This document shows, piece after piece, positions 46,163 to 55,254 of a stretch of 64,000 nucleotides of DNA. A model generated the notes under the pieces. It saw only the letters and a list, made by a program, of their open reading frames with translations, searched no databases and had not been told where the DNA came from. The translations under genes were made by a program, and so were the position numbers. The stretch covers positions 1-64,000 of the forward strand of contig NZ_VTPX01000011.1 in assembly GCF_008298015.1 (NCBI RefSeq), in the 5' to 3' direction. This DNA comes from Salinicola corii. GTDB taxonomy: Bacteria; Pseudomonadota; Gammaproteobacteria; Pseudomonadales; Halomonadaceae. How positions within the stretch are numbered: position 1 is the first letter of the stretch; each line of letters begins with the position of its first letter.

Positions 46163-47344
46163 TCAGCTTTGGACCGAGGATGCGTCGGCCGGCTCACGTT
46201 CCCCTGCGCCGCTCACATCGATATCCACCTCGACCATCATGCCGGGGCCGATCAGTTCGGTGGGACCGTCGTCGAAGCGGATGCGCACCGGGATTCGCTG
46301 GGTGATCTTGGTGAAGTTGCCGGAGGGATTGGGATCCGGCAGCAGCGCGAACTGGCTGGTCGCGGCGCGGCCGATGACGGCGACATGGCCGCTGAAGGTC
46401 TGGTCGGGAAAGGCGTCGACGGTAATGGCGACGGACTGGCCGGTGCGCAGTGCACCGACATCGGTCTCCTTGATGTTGGCCTCCACCCACAGCTTCGAGG
46501 GATCGTGCATCATCGCGATGGGCTGGCCGGCGCTGACGTATTCTCCCTGGTCGATGAGCGTCTTGTCGATCACGCCGTCGACGGGGCTGTCGATCTCGAG
46601 GTCGGCGATGCGCAACTGCGCCTCTTCCAGCGTCGCCTGGGTTTCGGCCAGTTGCTGGCGGGCGATCCGCACCTGCTGTGTCAGCACCTCGGGATTGGGG
46701 AGTGGCATCTGCGAACCGTTGATGAAGCCGACCTCGGCGTTGTCGGCCAGTGCCTGGCTGACCCGGACCTCCTGCTGCGCCTGGGCGTGTTCCGCGAGTG
46801 CGGCCTGATAGGCGTAGTAGTCCTGATCGCGGCGCTGCTCCGAGACCGAGCGCTTCTGGTAGAGCGTGTCGGAGCGCTGGAAATCGCGCTCGGCTTCGGT
46901 CAGCCGGGCCTGGGAGGCCTTCTCGGCCGCCTTGCTCGCCTCCAGCTGACGCTGCATCAGGCTGATGCCGCCTTTCAACTGTTTCTCGGCCGTCGCCAGT
47001 CGTGCCTGCTCGTACGCCAGGCGTGCCTGTTGGGTCGCGACCCTGGCCGTCAGCGCTTCGAGCTTGCGCTGGTCCGGCTTGCTGTAGAGCGCGGCGACGG
47101 CATCGCCGCGCTGCAGGGTGTCGCCCTCGATCAGGTCGAACGTCGTCACCCAACCCTCGAGACGACTGCTGACGGTGACCTCGTCGGTCATGACGCGAGC
47201 GTCCTGGGCGCTGACATGGGTCAGGCGATGGGCGACGGCCAGGCCGATCCAGATCAGGCACAGCACCACGACGATGGCGAGTATCAGTAGCTTGGCGCTG
47301 CGCGGCAGGCGGCGTTTGCGGGGCTGGGAAGCGTCGGCGGTCAT
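46163..47344 (-). CDS. HlyD/EmrA-family membrane fusion protein of an efflux pump
   Basis: A 393-residue periplasmic adaptor anchored by one N-terminal helix (LLILAIVVVLCLIWIGLAVA, about 17-36). A long coiled coil (about 95-215) separates the two lipoyl/barrel halves, with SPVDGVIDKTLIDQGEYV as the second lipoyl motif. ATG 47344 has AAGGA 12 nt upstream. An alternative ATG at 47389 overlaps the emrB-like stop. It is downstream of the MFS gene, forming an EmrAB-type tripartite exporter lacking its own outer membrane channel here. A 646-bp near-identical partial copy lies at 42331-42976. Confidence 0.87.
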   Translation of the reverse strand: MTADASQPRKRRLPRSAKLLILAIVVVLCLIWIGLAVAHRLTHVSAQDARVMTDEVTVSSRLEGWVTTFDLIEGDTLQRGDAVAALYSKPDQRKLEALTARVATQQARLAYEQARLATAEKQLKGGISLMQRQLEASKAAEKASQARLTEAERDFQRSDTLYQKRSVSEQRRDQDYYAYQAALAEHAQAQQEVRVSQALADNAEVGFINGSQMPLPNPEVLTQQVRIARQQLAETQATLEEAQLRIADLEIDSPVDGVIDKTLIDQGEYVSAGQPIAMMHDPSKLWVEANIKETDVGALRTGQSVAITVDAFPDQTFSGHVAVIGRAATSQFALLPDPNPSGNFTKITQRIPVRIRFDDGPTELIGPGMMVEVDIDVSGAGEREPADASSVQS

Positions 47345-47381
47345 GGTGCGAGTGGATCCTTCGTCGATCGGATGAGCGGAG

Positions 47382-48935
47382 TCAGGCATGGGGCGAACGG
47401 CGCCAGCGGCTGAGTAGCAGCGAGGGGATCACCACCAGCAGCAGGCTGCCGATCAGAATCCAGAAGCCGTCCTGATAGGCGAGAATCGACGCCCAGATCG
47501 CCTCGATGCGGCCCAGCAGATAGCCGGCCATGGCCGGCTGGTGAATTTCCGGCACGCCGAGGCGGCCCACCAGGTCGGTCAGTTGTCCCAGGGCCTGGCG
47601 GGCGGTGGTGTTGCCGGCGTTGACGCCGGCATTCAGGAGCTGGCCGTGATAGGCGGTCTGGCGGTCCAGCAGGATGACCAGTCCCGCCGTGCCCAGCGCG
47701 CCGCCCAGTTGCAGGGCGAAGTTGATCGCGCCGGAGCCGTGGCCGGTGAGGTGGCCGGGCAGACCGGCAATGGCGTTGGAGAGCGTCGGTGGCGGGAACG
47801 AGGCCATGCCGATGGAGAGAATGCCCATCGCCATGGCGAGGTAGAAAAACGAGGTGTCCCAGTCCATTTGCGCCATCAGCCAGACCGAGAACAGGGTGCA
47901 GGCCAGCCCCGGCAGGGTGATCCAGTGGGGTGGATAACGATCGCTGAGCCAGCCCACCAGCGGTACCAGGATGCCGAGTACGGCAGTGGACGGCAGGAAT
48001 ATCTGGCCGGCGGTGATCGGACTGTAGTGCAGCACCGCCTGCACGAATTGCGGCAGCAGGTACATGATGCCGTAGAAGGTGCCGCCGAACAGGCACATCG
48101 CCAGCGTACCGGCGACGAACAGCCGGTTGCGGAAGATCGCCAGATCCAGCAGCGGGTGGGCGATACGTCTCTGCCAGGCGATGAAGGCGGCACCGCAGAG
48201 CACCGAGGTCAGGATCAGTTCGGGCACTCGCGGGTCGTACCAGCCCCAGCGCTGGCCGTTGGAGAGCGCCGCCAGCAGCGAGAAGACGCCGACGAACAGC
48301 AGCACGACACCGGCCCAGTCGAACGGTGGACGAGGCCCCTTCTGTTCCCGGGTCGGCAGGAAGAATAGCCCCATGACGATGGCCGCGAAGCAGATCGGCA
48401 GAGTCACGAAGAAGACGTAGCGCCAGGTGAAGTGCTCCACCAGCCAGCCGCCGACCACGGTCGCCAGGGTCAACGGCAGCCCCAGGCACATGCCGTACAT
48501 GGCGGTCGCCATGCCGCGTCCTTCCGGTGGATAGGTGGCAAACAGCGCCTGCATGGCGACCGGTCGGATCAACCCGGTCATGCCGCCCTGGACGATCCTG
48601 GCGGCAACCAGCGCCGCCATGCCCTGGCCCAGGCCACCGAGGATCGAAGCCGCGATGAACGCCAGCAGCAGCCCCACGAAGGTGGCACGCTGGCCGACCG
48701 CCGCCACCAGCCAGGGAGCGATCAGCAGCGATACCGTGGTCGAGGCCAGGAATCCGGTGGAGAGCCACTGAACCTGGGAGTCGCTCATGCCGAAGGCACC
48801 CTTGATGTAGGGGATGGCCACGTTGACGATGGTGATCGACATGCCCAGCGCCACCAGCCCCAGCATCACCGTCAGCGTGACCCAGAGCTTATAGCGGGGG
48901 CCGTAGCGCTCGAACAGCTGCTCGACCTGGGTCAT
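47382..48935 (-). CDS. DHA2-family MFS multidrug exporter (EmrB-like)
   Basis: A 517-residue MFS protein with about 14 predicted transmembrane helices. The N-terminal TIVNVAIPYIKGAFG motif (motif D1) and WLSTGFLASTTVS are characteristic of DHA2 drug:H+ antiporters. It is followed closely by the EmrA-like adaptor gene, with a 38-nt gap to the preferred adaptor start or an 8-nt overlap with the alternative one. The gene order MFS-then-adaptor is the reverse of E. coli emrAB. Substrates unknown. Confidence 0.88.
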   Translation of the reverse strand: MTQVEQLFERYGPRYKLWVTLTVMLGLVALGMSITIVNVAIPYIKGAFGMSDSQVQWLSTGFLASTTVSLLIAPWLVAAVGQRATFVGLLLAFIAASILGGLGQGMAALVAARIVQGGMTGLIRPVAMQALFATYPPEGRGMATAMYGMCLGLPLTLATVVGGWLVEHFTWRYVFFVTLPICFAAIVMGLFFLPTREQKGPRPPFDWAGVVLLFVGVFSLLAALSNGQRWGWYDPRVPELILTSVLCGAAFIAWQRRIAHPLLDLAIFRNRLFVAGTLAMCLFGGTFYGIMYLLPQFVQAVLHYSPITAGQIFLPSTAVLGILVPLVGWLSDRYPPHWITLPGLACTLFSVWLMAQMDWDTSFFYLAMAMGILSIGMASFPPPTLSNAIAGLPGHLTGHGSGAINFALQLGGALGTAGLVILLDRQTAYHGQLLNAGVNAGNTTARQALGQLTDLVGRLGVPEIHQPAMAGYLLGRIEAIWASILAYQDGFWILIGSLLLVVIPSLLLSRWRRSPHA

Positions 48936-49279
48936 GCGTCGTTGCCCTGGCTGGCGATCGTCCGGGTCATGAGAAGCAATGGAAGTCCTTGTCGGTTCAT
49001 GGGCACGCTATCGAGCCGACTTCGCCTGCCGCGACGGGGCGGCAGGTTGCTGGCTCGCGAAGGAGACGACGTCGGGGCTCTCGTGGCTGGGACGAGGGGA
49101 CGGCGATGAAGGAAGCAGGCGAATCGATAACGCGTCTATGTTTTGCTCGCTAAGCGATTATCCCGATTTGATTGTATGACTTTCAAGGGGATCGCGACTA
49201 AGGTCGCGCTCGTCATGCGTCTGGCGTTTGGTCGAGTGGTGCGCGGTCGGCGGAGCCACCGGCCAGCCGGGTGACGGAT

Positions 49280-49307
49280 CGAAGCCGGGAACCGATGCCC
49301 GGCTTCG
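49280..49307. terminator. Hairpin upstream of the sugar transporter terminator
   Basis: A perfect 10-bp inverted repeat CGAAGCCGGG/CCCGGCTTCG with an 8-nt loop, without T-run. The 48936-49373 interval otherwise contains the presumed emrB-like promoter region and no gene I can support. Confidence 0.5.
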
Positions 49308-49326
49308 ACGAGTCGAGGGCCCCATC

Positions 49327-49354
49327 GAAAACGCCCCTCGCGGAAGGGGCGTTT
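49327..49354 (-). terminator. Terminator of the sugar MFS transporter gene
   Basis: On the minus strand GAAACGCCCCT/AGGGGCGTTTTC pair around a 5-6-nt loop, 20 nt beyond the transporter stop, with the stem ending in T residues. Confidence 0.7.
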
Positions 49355-49373
49355 CAGGTGGCGGCCGGGGCGT

Positions 49374-50672
49374 TCAGGACGAGGCGGCGTGGGCGTCCCG
49401 CACCGACGGATGCGGATCGATGACCCGCGAGCCGCGGAAACCGTAGAAGGCGATGAACAGGTAGCAGATCAGCGGCAGTACGAAGGCGTGGTGAATACCC
49501 ACGGTGTCGGCGATCGCGCCCTGGGCGACCGGCAGAATGGCGCCGCCGACGATGGCCATGATCAGCAGGCTCGACGCCTTGCTGGTCAATGGGCCGAGCT
49601 TGGCGATGCCCAGCGTGAAAATGGTCGGGAACATGATCGAGTTGAACAGACCGATGGCGACGATGCTCCACATGGCGGTATGACCGGAGGCCAGCATGGT
49701 GGTCACCGTGAGCAGCGCCGCCACGATGGCGAACAGGCCCAGCAGCAGGCTGGGACGTATCTTCTGCATCAATGCCGACCCGATGAAGCGGCCTATCATC
49801 GCGCCGCCCCAGTAGTAGGCGACATAGCTGGCGGCATCGCTCTCGCTCATGTTGCCGATGTCCGGCAGCGAAATGTAGTTGATCAGGAAGCTGCCGATGG
49901 ACACCTCGGCGCCGACGTAGGCGAAGATGCCGATCACGCCGAACAGCACGTGGGGATGGCGCAGCGCCTGGGCGGCGGTAACTTTCTCGGTGGGGCTGTC
50001 GTCGCGGGCCTGGTCCTTGAAGTTGGGCAACTTCCAGAGGTAGATCACCACCGCGAGAATGGCGAGGACCGCCGCCAGCAGCAGGTAGGGGAGCTGCACG
50101 CTCTGGGCCTGCTGGAACTTGTAGGCCATCCGGTCGGCGCTGGACATCTCGGCCAGCTCACTAGCGCCCAGCACTGCCGCGCCCAGGATCAGCATCCCGC
50201 CGAAGTACGGCGCCAGCGTGGTGCCCAGGGAGTTGAACGCCTGGGCCAGGTTGAGCCGGCTGGAAGCGGATCCTTCCGGCCCCAGCAGACTGACATAGGG
50301 GTTGGCCGCGACCTGCAGCATCGTCACCCCGCTGGCCAGCACGAACAGGGCGGTCAAAAACAGCGGATAGGAGGGCGCTCGGGCAGCGGGATAGAACATC
50401 ACCGCGCCCACGGCCGCGATCAGCAGGCCCAGGCTGATGGCGTTCTTGTAGCCGATTCTGGCCAGCACCTTGCCCATCGGCAACGACATGATGAAATAGG
50501 CGCCGAAGAAGGTGAACTGGATCAGCATGGTCTGGGTGTAGTTGAGCGAGAAGACCGCCTTCAGGTGGGGGATCAGAATGTCGTTGAGACAGGTGATGAA
50601 TCCCCACATGAAGAAGATCGTCGTGACGACGACCAGCGCGCTGCGATAGTTCGATCGTTGCATGTCGGGCAT
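49374..50672 (-). CDS. Sugar:H+ symporter, FucP/GluP (glucose/galactose) MFS family
   Basis: A 432-residue MFS protein with 12 predicted helices. FFMWGFITCLNDILIPHLK (helix 1) and QFTFFGAYFIMSLPMGK are the hallmark of FucP/GluP sugar transporters. AAGGA lies 8 nt upstream of the ATG. Homologs carry glucose, galactose, fucose or N-acetylglucosamine, and the exact sugar cannot be told. Transcribed alone. A ~470-bp upstream region (50673-51144) holds AT-rich promoter-like sequence (around 50770-50830 and 50930-50965) and no gene. Confidence 0.88.
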   Translation of the reverse strand: MPDMQRSNYRSALVVVTTIFFMWGFITCLNDILIPHLKAVFSLNYTQTMLIQFTFFGAYFIMSLPMGKVLARIGYKNAISLGLLIAAVGAVMFYPAARAPSYPLFLTALFVLASGVTMLQVAANPYVSLLGPEGSASSRLNLAQAFNSLGTTLAPYFGGMLILGAAVLGASELAEMSSADRMAYKFQQAQSVQLPYLLLAAVLAILAVVIYLWKLPNFKDQARDDSPTEKVTAAQALRHPHVLFGVIGIFAYVGAEVSIGSFLINYISLPDIGNMSESDAASYVAYYWGGAMIGRFIGSALMQKIRPSLLLGLFAIVAALLTVTTMLASGHTAMWSIVAIGLFNSIMFPTIFTLGIAKLGPLTSKASSLLIMAIVGGAILPVAQGAIADTVGIHHAFVLPLICYLFIAFYGFRGSRVIDPHPSVRDAHAASS

Positions 50673-51144
50673 GAGCGAAATCCTTATGGTGACAAGTCCT
50701 GAAATGAGCGTTACCGACCCGACCCCGTCGTGTCAGCGCGGTTGCTGGCGCGAGATGATGCATTAAGCGAGGTGGCTTATAAAGTAGCCGTTCATCATTA
50801 GAACGATAAGGAAATTGTCACCATCCACGCGTCGGACCATGGTGGTATTGACGCCTGTCGAAGCGTCTGCTCGATAGATTCGTAATCTTTACTCGGTAGC
50901 GGCGATCATTACACCGATGCGGGTGATGAGGGGTATTTATTTGCGTGATTTAACGTCTTTTTTCAGGTGAAGCTTTGGAGGACACGTGGGGAGAGCCGCC
51001 AAGCCATGACAGGCGCGCCTGCCAACCGGTGTCCCGGACGTCGCTTGTGGACGACGCCGGGCGTTTCTATACCTAGGGCATGCTCGACGTCATGGCCCGG
51101 ATTCGGATATCCGGCGTCAACAAACCGTAAGGGAGGACAATGCC

Positions 51145-51840
51145 ATGCTGACTGTCTGGTCCTGGGGCTTCCTGCTGCTGGGCATCGCCACTGCGCTCAC
51201 GATCGCCGTCGATGTCTCGAGGCGCCCCCAGCCGATGTCCATCATGAACGTGACCTGGCCGATCACGGGGCTCTACATGCCGCTGATCGGATGGTGGGCG
51301 TATCGACGGATGGGACGCGCGCCAACCCGGTCGGAGCAGGTCCGGCAGGATCATGGCCACGACCATGGCCACCATGGACACCATCACGGCGGCGACAAGC
51401 CGAAGTGGCAGAGCGTCTTCGTCTCCGCCACGCACTGCGGCGGCGGCTGCACGCTGGGCGATGTGGTGACGGCGCCCATCGCGACGGTGACCGGGTTCGC
51501 ACTGCTGGGTTCGACGGTGCTGGGGCACTTCGCGCTGGCGTTCATCGGCGCCTATCTGTTTGGCGTGCTGTTCCAGTACCTGCCGATTCGGGCGATGAGC
51601 GACGCCGGCCCGGGAGCGGCGCTGCGAGACGCGATCAAGGCCGATACGCTGTCACTGATCGCATTCCAGATCGGCATGTATCTGTGGATGCTGATCGCGC
51701 TCCACGCCTGGCTGGGAGAGATGGATGCGTTCACCGCGCCGTTCTGGTTCATGATGCAGGTCGCGATGCTGGTCGGCTTCATGACCTCCTACCCCGCCAA
51801 CTGGCTGCTGATCGAACGGGGCATCAAGCACGGCATGTAG
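51145..51840 (+). CDS. DUF4396 membrane protein with histidine-rich loop
   Basis: A 231-residue membrane protein of the DUF4396 family with five to six predicted helices. A loop at about residues 69-84 is extremely His-rich (DHGHDHGHHGHHHGG). A SATHCGGGCTLGD motif follows, whose Cys/His residues suggest metal binding. The C-terminal SYPANWLLIERGIKHGM is typical. GGGAGG lies about 8 nt upstream of the ATG. Function is unknown. Metal sensing, storage or transport is an inference from composition only. Confidence 0.83.
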   Translation: MLTVWSWGFLLLGIATALTIAVDVSRRPQPMSIMNVTWPITGLYMPLIGWWAYRRMGRAPTRSEQVRQDHGHDHGHHGHHHGGDKPKWQSVFVSATHCGGGCTLGDVVTAPIATVTGFALLGSTVLGHFALAFIGAYLFGVLFQYLPIRAMSDAGPGAALRDAIKADTLSLIAFQIGMYLWMLIALHAWLGEMDAFTAPFWFMMQVAMLVGFMTSYPANWLLIERGIKHGM

Positions 51841-51886
51841 TCGTGCCGGGTGAAAGCGCTGGGTGTGCGGACCCGCGTCGGGCGCT

Positions 51887-52801
51887 TCAGCGGTGGGTCG
51901 GGCGGCCGGCGTCGAGCAGGCCCTCTTCGGCCAGGCGGTCGAGCAGCCAGTCGCGAAAGGCGACCACCTTGGGCAATTGGCTGCGACGGCGGGTGCAGAC
52001 CCAGTAGCAACTCAGGCCGATCACGTGACCGGCGCCGAAAGGTTCGATCAGGCGGCCGCTGGCGATCAGCGGGTGGGCGATCTCCTGGTGGGTGATGGCG
52101 ACGCCGAGCCCGGTCATGACCGCCTCCAGCGCCAGCGTGTCGTTGTCGAAGGTCGGGCCTCTGCCGTTGTCCAGGTGAGAGAGGCCGCGGGGGGTGAGCC
52201 ACGCCCGCCAGCCCTCTGGGCGCAGCCGGGTCTGGATATGCGTCACGCTGGTGAGGTCCTCGGGCGTCTTCAGTCTCTCCGCCAGGGCGGGCGAACAGAC
52301 CACGGTTAGCCTCTCGTGGAACAGGAACCGCGTCTCGAGGCTGGCGGCCGGAGGCCTGGAGAGGTAACGGATCGCCATGTCGACATCCGCCTGTTCGACA
52401 TCGACAAGATCGACGGAAGTCTCCAGTCGCACTTGATAGGCCGGGTAGGCGGACTGGAAGTCGGCCAGCCGCGGGATCAGCCACCCGCTGGCGAAGATCG
52501 GAACCGTCGAGACCGTCAGGACAGGGTCCTCCGGCCTGGGTGTGACCGCGGCGACGGCATCGCCGATGCGATCCAGGCCGTCGCGAACACCCCCGAACAA
52601 CCGTCGCCCCGAGTCGGTAAGCAGCACTTGCCGAGTGCGGCGTACGAACAGCGTCGTCTGTAGCGTCTCTTCCAGTCCTCTCACCTGATGGCTGATCGCC
52701 GATGCGGTCACGTGAAGCTCTTCGGCGGCGTGATGAAAACTTTCGTGTCTGGCTGCGGCCTCGAAGGCGCGCAAGGCGTTCAGTGACGGCAGGTAGCGCA
52801 T
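51887..52801 (-). CDS. LysR-family regulator (GcvA-like)
   Basis: A 304-residue LysR regulator with HTH SFHHAAEELHVTASAISHQV (about residues 21-40) and an effector domain. MRYLPSLNALRAFEAAARHE is the standard GcvA-type N-terminus, so the start is placed at 52801 rather than 52834. It is divergent from the CynX-like MFS gene (213 bp away) and probably regulates it. Confidence 0.83.
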   Translation of the reverse strand: MRYLPSLNALRAFEAAARHESFHHAAEELHVTASAISHQVRGLEETLQTTLFVRRTRQVLLTDSGRRLFGGVRDGLDRIGDAVAAVTPRPEDPVLTVSTVPIFASGWLIPRLADFQSAYPAYQVRLETSVDLVDVEQADVDMAIRYLSRPPAASLETRFLFHERLTVVCSPALAERLKTPEDLTSVTHIQTRLRPEGWRAWLTPRGLSHLDNGRGPTFDNDTLALEAVMTGLGVAITHQEIAHPLIASGRLIEPFGAGHVIGLSCYWVCTRRRSQLPKVVAFRDWLLDRLAEEGLLDAGRPTHR

Positions 52802-53014
52802 TGGAGTGTGACACCATGAGTGAAAATAACTCATTTATTATGGCAAGAAGTTTCTTTTGTCGTTACCCGGCGACTTGCCTAGATTGCGAGACAGTTCAGC
52901 AGTCGAAAACCCCGGTGTCGGTGATTTTTTCTCATCGGCTACCGGTTCGAACGGGTCCCTTCGACAGCCGGGGCCGACCCGCATCCGCGGAGCGGCAAGC
53001 TCGAGTCGTCGTTC

Positions 53015-54271
53015 ATGGGTGGCATCATGGGATTTTTCTCGCGCACACAAATTTCCACTCCGTCGTCGGTCGCCCGCGAGGCACTGCCCTGGAGCGCGCT
53101 GGCCCTGCTCTGGCTGGTCGGTCTCTACATGCGCCTGCCGATTCTGATCGCGCCGCCGTTGGCCGGGGATATTGCCGAGGCACTCTCGCTGGGAAGCGCG
53201 GCGGTGGGGGCGTTGACCACCGTGCCCTATGTGGTGCTGGCCTTGAGCATGATGCTGGCGGTCCGGTTCGCCCGGGGAATCGGCATGCTGCGAGCGCTGG
53301 TGCTGGCGCTGGTCATCGTGACGATGGGGTCCGGCGCTCGCGGATTGACGCTCTCCGTCCCCGTTCTGTTCATCGCGTCGGTGGTGATGGGGCTGGGCCT
53401 GGCACTGATGCAGGTGACCATACCAGCGCTGTTGCGGGACTGGACACCACGCCACCTGGCGCTCGGTAGCACGGTCTATCTCAACGGTATGACGGTGGGC
53501 GAGCTGATCGGCGCTGGCGCCACCCGACCCATCGTGTTGAAACTGGCTGGCGACAGCTGGCAGGTGGCGATGCTGCTGTGGTCGTTGCCGGCGTTGATGA
53601 TCGTGGCACTACTGGTTTTGAAGCTGCGAGCGGCACCGCGACGTGCCGGCGGGGTATCAGAGGCCGAAAGTGGACCCCGGCGTGGCATTTCGCTGCGCTC
53701 CCGGCGTGTCTGGTTGATGGGCGTGCCGTTGGCCGCGTCGGTCGGGCTTTTCATGGCGACCAATGCCTACATGAGCAGCATACTCGATGCCCGCGACGAG
53801 ACCGAGCTGCTGACCCTGGCGCTGCTGTTCTACAACGCCAGTCCGCTGGCGGCCTCGCTCGTCATGCTGTGGCGGGGGCGACGCTGGATCACTCGACGCT
53901 GGCCGCTGGGAATCTTCGCCGCGCTCGGCGTGCTGGGGCTGGTCGGCTTCCTGGCGATGGAGGGGTGGCCCGCCCTGATCGCGCTGGTGGTTTCCGGTTT
54001 CGGCATCACCCTCGAGCTGACCCTGATCATGGCCTTGCCGCCTTGCCTGGAACGCGGCGAGGCGGTGGCCTCGCTGACCGCCGGCATGTCTTTCGTCGGC
54101 TACTCCCTGGCCTTTGTCATGCCGATGGTCGGCGGCTGGATGGCGGAAGCCTTCGACCGTGCGAGCCTGTCGCTATGGCCGATGCTGGTCTTCGCGGCAT
54201 TGAGTCTGGTCGCCGTCTGCCGGATGCCGATGACGGCACGCGAGGATGACGAAACGGCAGTGCCCGCCTAG
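53015..54271 (+). CDS. MFS transporter, CynX/NimT (cyanate/nitroimidazole) family
   Basis: A 418-residue MFS permease with 12 predicted helices. The N-terminal LRLPILIAPPLAGDI-like segment (MRLPILIAPPLAGDIAEAL) and the LPSLL-type DWTPRHLALGS loop fit the CynX/NimT subfamily. The ligand is unknown. It lies beside a divergent LysR gene and 36 bp before an NAD-dependent oxidoreductase gene, with which it may be cotranscribed. Confidence 0.83.
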   Translation: MGGIMGFFSRTQISTPSSVAREALPWSALALLWLVGLYMRLPILIAPPLAGDIAEALSLGSAAVGALTTVPYVVLALSMMLAVRFARGIGMLRALVLALVIVTMGSGARGLTLSVPVLFIASVVMGLGLALMQVTIPALLRDWTPRHLALGSTVYLNGMTVGELIGAGATRPIVLKLAGDSWQVAMLLWSLPALMIVALLVLKLRAAPRRAGGVSEAESGPRRGISLRSRRVWLMGVPLAASVGLFMATNAYMSSILDARDETELLTLALLFYNASPLAASLVMLWRGRRWITRRWPLGIFAALGVLGLVGFLAMEGWPALIALVVSGFGITLELTLIMALPPCLERGEAVASLTAGMSFVGYSLAFVMPMVGGWMAEAFDRASLSLWPMLVFAALSLVAVCRMPMTAREDDETAVPA

Positions 54272-54307
54272 GCTTCGAGAGTCGTGTTTGTCTCGAGGAT
54301 CTTGCTG

Positions 54308-55195
54308 ATGTCCGATTCCCGCTCCGTCGCCGTGCTGGGCCTGGGCGCCATGGGCCACGCTTTCGCCGACAACCTCCTCGAGGCCGACTTCGATGTCAGC
54401 GTCTGGAACCGCTCGCCCGGCAAGGCGGATGACCTGGTCGCCGGTGGCGCCAGACTCGCCGACTCCGCCGCCGATGCCGTCGTCGATGCCCAGGCGGTCA
54501 TCGTCATGCTGCCGGACCTGGCAATAACCCGTGATGTGCTACTAGGCGACCGCGGGGCGCTGGCGACGATGGCGAGAGGCGCCGTGCTGGTTCAGATGGG
54601 CACGCTGGGCGTGGCCGAAACCGATCGACTGATCGCCGAAGTCGGTGAATCACGGGACGATATCGTCTTCATCGATGCCCCGGTTTCCGGCACCAAGGCC
54701 CCGGCCGAGCAGGGCGCGGTGGTCGTACTGGCAAGCGGCGACAGGGATCGCGCGGCAGGCGTCGTCGAGCCGATCTTCGACGTGCTGGGCAAACAGACCC
54801 ACTGGCTGGGGCAGGCCGGACGGGGCGCCCGGATGAAGGTCGTCATCAACGCCTGGCTGATCTCGATGATGCAGGGGATCGCCGAGACCGCCCACCTCGC
54901 CGACGCGCTCGGCGTCGCGGGCGACGAGCTGTGGCAGGTACTCGAGGGCGGCCCGCTGGCCACGCCCTACATGAAGCTCAAGCTGGACACGATCGCCGGC
55001 GGCGATTTCGATCCGCAGATGGCGCTGCAGTGGGGGCTGAAGGACGCGGGGCTCGCGTTGGAGGCGGGGGACGAAGAGGCGCTGCCGTCACTGGCCCAGA
55101 TCCGCAACCTCTGGTTCGATGCGGTCAACGCCGGCCATGGCGAGCAGGATATCGCGGCGATCCACGCGTATCTGGATCGCTATCGTCGCCGATAA
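54308..55195 (+). CDS. NAD(P)-dependent 3-hydroxyisobutyrate dehydrogenase-like oxidoreductase
   Basis: A 295-residue beta-hydroxyacid dehydrogenase. GLGAMGHAFADNL binds the cofactor, VFIDAPVSGTKAPAEQGAV carries the substrate loop, and K in GARMKVVIN is the catalytic lysine. Length and motifs match true HIBADH/tartronate-semialdehyde reductase better than the island paralogue at 45128-45970. GAGGA lies ~10 nt upstream of ATG 54308. Substrate unknown. Confidence 0.85.
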   Translation: MSDSRSVAVLGLGAMGHAFADNLLEADFDVSVWNRSPGKADDLVAGGARLADSAADAVVDAQAVIVMLPDLAITRDVLLGDRGALATMARGAVLVQMGTLGVAETDRLIAEVGESRDDIVFIDAPVSGTKAPAEQGAVVVLASGDRDRAAGVVEPIFDVLGKQTHWLGQAGRGARMKVVINAWLISMMQGIAETAHLADALGVAGDELWQVLEGGPLATPYMKLKLDTIAGGDFDPQMALQWGLKDAGLALEAGDEEALPSLAQIRNLWFDAVNAGHGEQDIAAIHAYLDRYRRR

Positions 55196-55254
55196 CGGCT
55201 GCCGAACCTGCCGGGCCGGGCCTGTCGGCGGCCCCGGCCTCGACAGGCGAGGCG

